This document shows, in pieces, positions 58,407 through 64,000 of a DNA stretch of 64,000 nt. Source of the stretch: Wenyingzhuangia fucanilytica (lineage in GTDB: Bacteria > Bacteroidota > Bacteroidia > Flavobacteriales > Flavobacteriaceae); the NCBI RefSeq assembly GCF_001697185.1, contig NZ_CP014224.1:1674001-1738000 (forward strand), read 5' to 3'. The position numbers were made by a program, and so were the translations under genes. Each line of letters begins with the position of its first letter. Position 1 is the first letter of the stretch. The notes below the pieces were generated by a model that had not been told where the DNA came from, did not search any database, and saw only the letters and a program-made list of their open reading frames with translations.

Positions 58407-59459
58407 ATGAATATTATTAAAGGACCTGCTATATTTTTAGCGCAATTTGCCGGTACAGAAGCTCCGTTTAATACTCTTGACGGAATGTGTGGATGGGTAG
58501 CTTCTTTAGGCTATAAAGGAATACAAATTCCTACTTGGGAAACTGGATTGATAGATTTAGACTTAGCTGCTACTAGTCAAACTTACTGTGATGAGTTAAA
58601 AGGAAAAGTTACATCATATGGATTAGAAATCACCGAATTATCTACGCATTTGCAAGGACAATTGGTAGCAGTTAATCCTGCTTATGATACCATGTTTGAT
58701 GGATTTGCTCCAGAAGCTTATAGAAACAATCCTAAAGCTAGAACCGCTTGGGCAGTAGATCAATTAAAAAAAGCCGCAATTGCTAGTAAAAACTTAGGAA
58801 TCACTGCGCATGCAACGTTTTCTGGCTCTTTAATGTGGCACACTATGTATCCTTGGCCTCAAGCTCCTAAGGGATTGGTAGAAATGGGATTTAAAGAATT
58901 GGCTGATAGATGGATGCCTATACTAAATACTTTTGATGAAAATGGTGTAGATGTTTGTTATGAAATTCACCCAGGAGAAGATTTACATGATGGAGTTACT
59001 TTTGAGCGATTTTTAAAAGCAACCAACAATCATAAAAGAGTAAATATTTTATACGATCCTAGTCATTTTGTGTTACAACAATTGGACTATTTAAAATATA
59101 TCGATTACTATCACGAATACATTAAGATGTTTCATGTAAAAGATGCTGAATTTAACCCTTCTGGTAAAGTTGGGGTTTATGGAGGTTATCAAGATTGGAA
59201 AGACCGTGCCGGTAGATTTAGATCTTTGGGTGATGGACAAGTAGATTTTAAAAGCATTTTTACCAAATTAACTCAATACAATTGTAATGTTTGGGCAGTT
59301 ATGGAGTGGGAATGTTGTATTAAATCTCCAGAGCAAGGTGCTAAAGAAGGGGCGCCGTTTATTGCATCACATTTAATAGATTCTACAGACAAAGGCTTTG
59401 ATGATTTTGCAGGTAGTGCTGCTGATAAAGAAGCACTAAAAAAGATATTGGGGATTTAA
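58407..59459 (+). CDS. Sugar phosphate isomerase/epimerase-like TIM-barrel protein
   Basis: 350 residues of the xylose-isomerase-like/AP endonuclease 2 fold. Metal ligands are visible in CYEIHPGED, ILYDPSHFV, FHVKDAEF and VMEWECC. The C-terminal tail (residues about 300-350) is longer than usual. Partner of the Gfo/Idh gene in the same operon; such pairs occur in inositol catabolism and in 3-keto-sugar and C-glycoside degradation. It is the last gene before a clear terminator. Substrate unknown. Confidence 0.87.
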   Translation: MNIIKGPAIFLAQFAGTEAPFNTLDGMCGWVASLGYKGIQIPTWETGLIDLDLAATSQTYCDELKGKVTSYGLEITELSTHLQGQLVAVNPAYDTMFDGFAPEAYRNNPKARTAWAVDQLKKAAIASKNLGITAHATFSGSLMWHTMYPWPQAPKGLVEMGFKELADRWMPILNTFDENGVDVCYEIHPGEDLHDGVTFERFLKATNNHKRVNILYDPSHFVLQQLDYLKYIDYYHEYIKMFHVKDAEFNPSGKVGVYGGYQDWKDRAGRFRSLGDGQVDFKSIFTKLTQYNCNVWAVMEWECCIKSPEQGAKEGAPFIASHLIDSTDKGFDDFAGSAADKEALKKILGI

Positions 59460-59485
59460 AAATTTCTAAGAAAAAGAAAGAGTCA

Positions 59486-59516
59486 AAAAAGAGGAATCAT
59501 AAAGATTCCTCTTTTT
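59486..59516 (+). terminator. Terminator of the MFS-Gfo/Idh-cytochrome-isomerase operon
   Basis: Perfect 13-bp inverted repeat AAAAAGAGGAATC (59486-59498) and GATTCCTCTTTTT (59504-59516) with a five-base loop and T-run, 26 bases after the stop codon. Confidence 0.9.
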
Positions 59517-59573
59517 GTTTTTATCATTATAATATGTTTTCCAAAATATTCCTAACCATAAACATCATCTTTT

Positions 59574-60602
59574 TTAAGGTTGGTAATCTAATGGTAAAAG
59601 TTCTGAAATTCTTTTTTTAGACATTTCTCCATATAAATTAATAGACTCTGGAGGAGAGTGATATCCAAATTCATCAATCGTAAAAACACCTTTTGAAACA
59701 AGTACAGATTGTTGATTTGTTTTGTATATGATAAAAATTTTATCAACCAAAAGTGCTACTTTTTTTAATTTATGATCATCAGTAATCTTAAAAAACTTGT
59801 GAACAGGAACCTGAATATCTCCATAGAATAACTTAAAATTATTTTGGTATAATTCATTTGAATATAATGCTCTCATAAAATGAAAAGATGATCCTAAATA
59901 ACTTTTATTTCGGTTTCTTCTGCTTTTTCTAGAAACATTACTTCTCAATGGTTTAAAAAAACTATAACCATGATAATGAACAGCTATTGGTACTAATTTA
60001 TTATTGATTGTTTTAAGTTTTACCATAAAATCCCTTAAATTATATTTTAAAAGATATCCTAAATATTCGTTAGCAATAACCAAAGGTTCTCTTGAACTTG
60101 CTATTAGTGTATTAGATGATTTGATAAACCTTAGTTTAATATCATTTTCGTTGATGATTCTACAAGATTTTGCAGCATGATTATTTCCTAAAAATTCTCG
60201 TTTAAATATTTTTAGTTTTTCTTCCCTACTCCATGAGTCTGTTTCTAAAAAAACAGTTTCTAATTCTTCTGATTTCTCTGGGAGATAAATTCTTAGAAAA
60301 CTTGAATTGTTTTTTATCATTTGGGCATTAACAACAACAGATTCGAACCCTATTGAACTGATAACAAGAGAAGAATTACCTTCTTTAAAAACAATCTTAA
60401 ACTCCCCGTTTTCACCCGTGGTCTCCCCTATACTTGTTCCTTCAAAATAAACAACACCACCAGAAATAGCTGTAGAATCTTTAGCACTAAACACAAATCC
60501 TGACACATGATTTTGTGCATTACAAATACCTACTTGTAATAGTATAATAATTTTACATAGCCATAAAATAGACCTTTGATGATTCTTTTTATCTGTTACC
60601 AT
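59574..60602 (-). CDS. Envelope protein with carboxypeptidase-like regulatory domain
   Basis: 342 residues. A hydrophobic start (SILWLCKIIILLQVGICNAQ) serves as signal peptide. Residues about 30-110 are a CarboxypepD_reg-like beta-sandwich (VSGFVFSAKDSTAISGGVVYFEGTSIGETTGENGEFKIVF). The remainder is a basic, unrecognised region (SWSREEKLKIFKREFLGNN, CRIINENDIKLRF, IANEYLGYLLKYNL) of the kind common in flavobacterial surface hypotheticals. The stop lies about 60 bases from the convergent terminator. It is 248 bases from the next gene on the same strand. Function unknown. Confidence 0.7.
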   Translation of the reverse strand: MVTDKKNHQRSILWLCKIIILLQVGICNAQNHVSGFVFSAKDSTAISGGVVYFEGTSIGETTGENGEFKIVFKEGNSSLVISSIGFESVVVNAQMIKNNSSFLRIYLPEKSEELETVFLETDSWSREEKLKIFKREFLGNNHAAKSCRIINENDIKLRFIKSSNTLIASSREPLVIANEYLGYLLKYNLRDFMVKLKTINNKLVPIAVHYHGYSFFKPLRSNVSRKSRRNRNKSYLGSSFHFMRALYSNELYQNNFKLFYGDIQVPVHKFFKITDDHKLKKVALLVDKIFIIYKTNQQSVLVSKGVFTIDEFGYHSPPESINLYGEMSKKRISELLPLDYQP

Positions 60603-60726
60603 TTTATAATTCTTATTATTGAAAGAAACGATTTCTTATAAACTTGATAGAGTTTCCCTAATATTTAAAACACCTTAAAAAACACAAACATAGCAGTATT
60701 ATTTTTCATAAACCTTAATATTGAAC

Positions 60727-60850
60727 CTCCGTAGCACTTCTCGATACACCCTGAAACAAGTTCAGGGCACTCGAAGTGACATTTTAAATCCCATGTCAGT
60801 TCGAGTTTGATTTGCTGTAGTGTAACGGAAACAAATCAAGTATCGAGAAC
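60727..60850. repeat. Dispersed repeat copy abutting the 3' end of the large surface-protein gene
   Basis: CTCCGTAGCACTTCTCGATACACCCTGAAACAAGTTC starts at 60727 and is repeated near 63651. From about 60778, ATGTCAGTTCGAGTTTGATTTG to TATCGAGAAC runs into the stop codon of the gene at 60851. Arms ACTTCTCGAT and CTCGAAGTGAC are the same as in the 48.5-kb array. Confidence 0.75.
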
Positions 60851-63646
60851 TTATTTTTCTTCTACTTGATAACTTGTTTCATAATACCCAAACTTTCCTT
60901 TTTTAGTAATTACCTCAATTACAATGAGCATTTCTCCTGTATTGTCGGCATTATAATATTCTATTTTTGCTTCACCATATTCATCAGTAGTTACATTTGG
61001 ATTCCAATGTACAACAGAACGTACATCTGGAAATTGCCAATCTTCTGGACTTAAATTTTCATGTTTTGGAGTATAAAATTCACGTTTGGGTATAAACCCC
61101 TGAACAAAACCTTTACTAATTCCTTTATTTCTTTTTATTCCATAAAACCCCTTACCAGCATAAGTATAGATACTTATAATCCCTATTCTTCTATCAATAG
61201 GTATAGCTAGTAGAGAACCAAACATTTCATCTGGATCCGTATAATCTGGTCTAAAAATTCTATCATTATGGTATCTTGCATATTTAGGTTTATTTATCAC
61301 TTCAAAACTTTTAACTTCTTCAATAGATAAATATTGTAACAAAATGTAATTATACCTTTGAACTGGTATTCCATCAACAAGAACCAAAGTAACATCCCTC
61401 CCATAAATATTAGCAAAAAGATTACCATCTAAATCTGAAATTATATGAATATCATCAGGAAAACTAGCTTGTAATACACTATACAAACCTGAGTTCCACT
61501 TAGGAGCTTTTTTAATAATTTCTTCGTTTTCAACAACAAAATCTGGAGCTCCGTGTAAATCCATTACTTTTTTTCTTTGTGCAGTTAACACATAACCTGT
61601 TAATTCTACCTCTTCTAATTCTATTACTCCTTCAATAGGTGTAAGATTTTCTTCTTTTGGACTTTTAAGAATATTTTCTTTTACATATAGGCTAGTACTA
61701 TCTGCAAACTGAATTATTTCCTCTTTTTTGTAATGTATTTTTGGACTTTCGTATTTCTCTAGTTCAATGGTAAAGTCCTTCTTTTTTCCTTTTTCGTCTT
61801 TAGTCTGAAGCATTACCTTAAATTTATCTTTATAATAATCTTCTAACTTCATCTTAAAATACCCAGAACTATCTATTTCCTGAATAGCTACATTTAAAGG
61901 TCCATACACAGCTGTGAGCTCTATTGGCTTTTTTAACTCTCTTTTAGAAAACCATTGATTTTTAATTCTCCCTGAAATAGTTAACCCCTTTTCTTGGAGA
62001 TATTTAAAGTTGTTCGTAAAGGCTGTGTTTTCATACTTGTAATTACTCCAACCTTGGGTAAGTAGCAAAGCATCTAAATCGTGTTTTCTTCTTTTATTTT
62101 TAGGGTTAAAATATTCATTAGGTTTTTCTATACTTCCTTTTAATTCTGAATTCAATAAAAAGTAAGACAAAATATTACTACGCAAACTGTTTTCTTTTCC
62201 TAACTGTTCTTTGTTGATGACTAAAACAGAAAGGTTACATTGAATTCCATTTACATCCTCATCTTCGGTAATAATATTAATTGTTGTTTTTTCTCTTTGC
62301 TTAAATTGCTGTTTGTTTAAAGTTGTGTTTATATAAATTTGCTCCTCTTCTTTGTCATTAAAAAACAACCGTTCTGCTACAATTTGGTTCGCTGGATTGG
62401 TAATGGTGAATTTTACAATTCCTTCGGGTAATAGACTTTTTTCTATTCCTGCTCCTACCTTGTTGTTTTGAAATTGCATTTCAAATTCATCATAAACCAC
62501 TCCTCTTACTTGGGCTTTTACATGTAAGGGCTCTTGGTTTTGTTGATTGGTTTCTAAAGATAGTACGATGAATTCTTTTACCTCTTTTACTTTTAGCACA
62601 AATCCTGTTTTATGGATTTCTGGGATTGGATATTTATATTCAATATCATCTTTTCCTTTGACTACTGCATAATACTTTTTTTGAATGTTAGGAGTTAATT
62701 GCGTAATTCCCATTCCCAAATTATTACTCTGAAATGGCATGATGATGTTATTATCTTGGTCTACAATATTCCCTGTTACCTGCTTTCCTTTATTGTTATA
62801 ATCCAAAGCTTTAAATGCTACTTTGCTGTTTAATCCATCCACTAATTTCCCTCCTTCCGGAAAAAATTGTAAGTCTAAATACTCCTTATTAACAGTGATA
62901 GTTTTACTGTATGAATTGAACTTTTTATAATCAAAATTTCTTGCTCTAATAGAATCTGGTTGGAATTCTAATCTTGCTTTTACAGCATCTTTGGGTAATA
63001 AATAACTAAAACTATAAATATCATTTTCATCTTTTTTAACTTCTAAAGAATCTGTTTGCTTTTCTGTATGGATATACATTTTTAGTTTTCCCTTAAACTC
63101 AGGATTTAGGAGTTTTGGAAATGCTTTTGCAGAAATTTGGTATTGCTCATTTTCTGTTTCTTGTAAAGTGATTTCTCTTATCGCTAAATCTTCTTGTTTT
63201 ATTTCTTTAGGAGCGTAGAGATCTACATATATTTGAGATATAAAATCATCACTAAAATTTTTATTCCATTCGGTATAGGCTCTTATTAAATATCTTCCTG
63301 AAGGTAATTCTTCATTCAAATCAAAATAACCATCAGTGACACCGTTTTCTATTTTTAAGAGTTTAGAATCAATAATATTTTTATCAAAATCAATTAAATC
63401 TACATGTAATACCGCACTTAGCTTGGTTGGTAAATGCTCCAAATCTGTTACAATAGCTTTAAACCAAATGGTTTTATCCGTAGTAAAAACCGTACTTACT
63501 GGCTGTAAGTAAATTTTTTCTGCATAAGCATTTTTTGATGCTATTTTTAATGGTGGTTTTTCTTGAGAATAGGTTTTAATTATTGTTAGTAACAACAAAT
63601 TTAAAAAGATAATAGTAATTCGATTTTTCATAAATTTTAATATCAA
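60851..63646 (-). CDS. Large secreted MG2-domain and TonB-plug-like protein
   Basis: 931 residues. The signal peptide is followed by MG2-type macroglobulin beta-sandwiches (KIYLQPVSTVFTTDKTIWFKAIVTDLEHLPTKLSAVLHVDLID, LPSGRYLIRAYTEW), then further beta-domains (about 130-620). Near residue 740 a plug-like segment appears (VLVDGIPVQRYNYILLQYLSIEEVKSFEVINKPKY), but no beta-barrel follows. This mosaic occurs in Bacteroidota envelope proteins of unknown role. The C-terminus NADNTGEMLIVIEVITKKGKFGYYETSYQVEEK is partly duplicated at the right end of the window. Function unknown. Confidence 0.75.
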   Translation of the reverse strand: MILKFMKNRITIIFLNLLLLTIIKTYSQEKPPLKIASKNAYAEKIYLQPVSTVFTTDKTIWFKAIVTDLEHLPTKLSAVLHVDLIDFDKNIIDSKLLKIENGVTDGYFDLNEELPSGRYLIRAYTEWNKNFSDDFISQIYVDLYAPKEIKQEDLAIREITLQETENEQYQISAKAFPKLLNPEFKGKLKMYIHTEKQTDSLEVKKDENDIYSFSYLLPKDAVKARLEFQPDSIRARNFDYKKFNSYSKTITVNKEYLDLQFFPEGGKLVDGLNSKVAFKALDYNNKGKQVTGNIVDQDNNIIMPFQSNNLGMGITQLTPNIQKKYYAVVKGKDDIEYKYPIPEIHKTGFVLKVKEVKEFIVLSLETNQQNQEPLHVKAQVRGVVYDEFEMQFQNNKVGAGIEKSLLPEGIVKFTITNPANQIVAERLFFNDKEEEQIYINTTLNKQQFKQREKTTINIITEDEDVNGIQCNLSVLVINKEQLGKENSLRSNILSYFLLNSELKGSIEKPNEYFNPKNKRRKHDLDALLLTQGWSNYKYENTAFTNNFKYLQEKGLTISGRIKNQWFSKRELKKPIELTAVYGPLNVAIQEIDSSGYFKMKLEDYYKDKFKVMLQTKDEKGKKKDFTIELEKYESPKIHYKKEEIIQFADSTSLYVKENILKSPKEENLTPIEGVIELEEVELTGYVLTAQRKKVMDLHGAPDFVVENEEIIKKAPKWNSGLYSVLQASFPDDIHIISDLDGNLFANIYGRDVTLVLVDGIPVQRYNYILLQYLSIEEVKSFEVINKPKYARYHNDRIFRPDYTDPDEMFGSLLAIPIDRRIGIISIYTYAGKGFYGIKRNKGISKGFVQGFIPKREFYTPKHENLSPEDWQFPDVRSVVHWNPNVTTDEYGEAKIEYYNADNTGEMLIVIEVITKKGKFGYYETSYQVEEK

Positions 63647-63650
63647 ATCT

Positions 63651-63915
63651 CCGTAGCACTTCTCGATACACCCTGAAACAAGTTCAAAGCACTCGAAGTG
63701 ACATTTTGTGTTTTTCTCACAGACTTTATTCTACCAAAGTAAAACCTAATTTTTATTTGTCTGCTCAAGTGAAATGAGTTTTTTTTATCAAGAACGTGTC
63801 TAGTTTTTACACACCCTAAAACAAGTTTTGGATACTCGAACTGACATTTTAAATTGTATGTCAGTTCGAGTTTGATTTGTTGAAGTGTAACGGAAACAAA
63901 TCAAGTATCGAGAAC
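63651..63915. repeat. Dispersed repeat block upstream of the large surface-protein gene
   Basis: Two stretches are recognised. The first (about 63651-63705) repeats the 60727 copy nearly base for base. The second (about 63836-63915) repeats 60770-60850, with ATGTCAGTTCGAGTTTGATTTG beginning at 63858 (60793 in the first copy). The middle part (63706-63835) is less similar. It lies between the gene at 60851-63646 and a remnant of the same gene. Confidence 0.75.
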
Positions 63916-63978
63916 TTATTTTTCTTCTACTTGATAAAACTTTCCTTTTTTAGTAATCACCTCAATTACAATGAGCAT
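63916..63978 (-). pseudogene. Remnant of a second copy of the large surface-protein gene (C-terminal 20 codons)
   Basis: On the minus strand it reads MLIVIEVITKKGKFYQVEEK and then TAA. It equals the C-terminus of the 60851-63646 protein with an 18-base in-frame deletion (GYYETS lost). An in-frame TAA lies four codons upstream of the ATG, so no longer protein is read. Upstream and downstream flanks are also duplicated, as expected for a tandem copy that has decayed or been replaced. Only 22 further bases of the window remain beyond it. Confidence 0.8.
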
Positions 63979-64000
63979 TTCTTGTTTTTAACACGAAACA

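Overview
The window comes from an AT-rich marine-type member of the Bacteroidota, most likely Flavobacteriaceae. The evidence is SusC/SusD pairs, a hybrid two-component system (HTCS), type IX secretion (T9SS) C-terminal domains, TAnnTTTG promoter elements, FGly sulfatases and red-algal galactan enzymes. No plasmid, phage or insertion-sequence genes are seen.

Layout. 1-3.3 kb: start of a type I restriction-modification operon (hsdR, then hsdM cut by the window edge). 3.7-43 kb: a large polysaccharide utilization locus (PUL). On the minus strand it has a GH2 beta-galactosidase, a secreted beta-helix protein, a GH105-DUF2264 fusion, a T9SS carbohydrate-binding-like protein, and the SGBP-SusD-SusC uptake operon. 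On the plus strand are two S1 sulfatases and a GH16 lipoprotein. A minus-strand operon carries two more GH16 enzymes and a GH117. A plus-strand operon runs GH29, Zn-dehydrogenase, UxaA, UxaB, lactonase, SDR, FucP-type symporter and sugar mutarotase. An HTCS regulator closes the locus. 43.3 kb: tRNA-Ser(GGA). 43.5-48.4 kb: a small membrane protein, a Gfo/Idh/MocA oxidoreductase, a periplasmic protein and a VWA/AAA pair. 48.5-49.2 kb: a tandem-repeat array. 49.3-59.5 kb: a TonB receptor facing a TMEM220-like protein and an AraC regulator, then MFS, Gfo/Idh, cytochrome c dehydrogenase-like and sugar-isomerase genes. 59.6-64 kb: two surface or envelope proteins and the remnant of a duplicated gene.

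How the PUL probably works (inference). GH16 enzymes cut an agar/porphyran-type galactan and SusCD imports the pieces. Sulfatases remove esters, GH117 removes 3,6-anhydro-L-galactose, GH29 removes alpha-L-galactose and GH2 removes beta-D-galactose. L-galactose is then oxidised: L-galactose to the lactone, L-galactonate, D-tagaturonate, D-altronate and finally 2-keto-3-deoxygluconate. Every step of that route has a candidate gene in one tight operon. The GH105-DUF2264 fusion and the beta-helix protein suggest the natural substrate also carries uronic acid, which plain agar or porphyran would not explain.

The strongest new observation is regulatory. Pairs of CATATG-like half-sites spaced exactly 21 bp lie upstream of many PUL transcription units and of the HTCS gene itself. 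At most of the structural units the promoter-proximal half-site ends 25-27 bp before a TAnnTTTG-like element. This looks like the operator of the HTCS AraC-type domain and would define the regulon.
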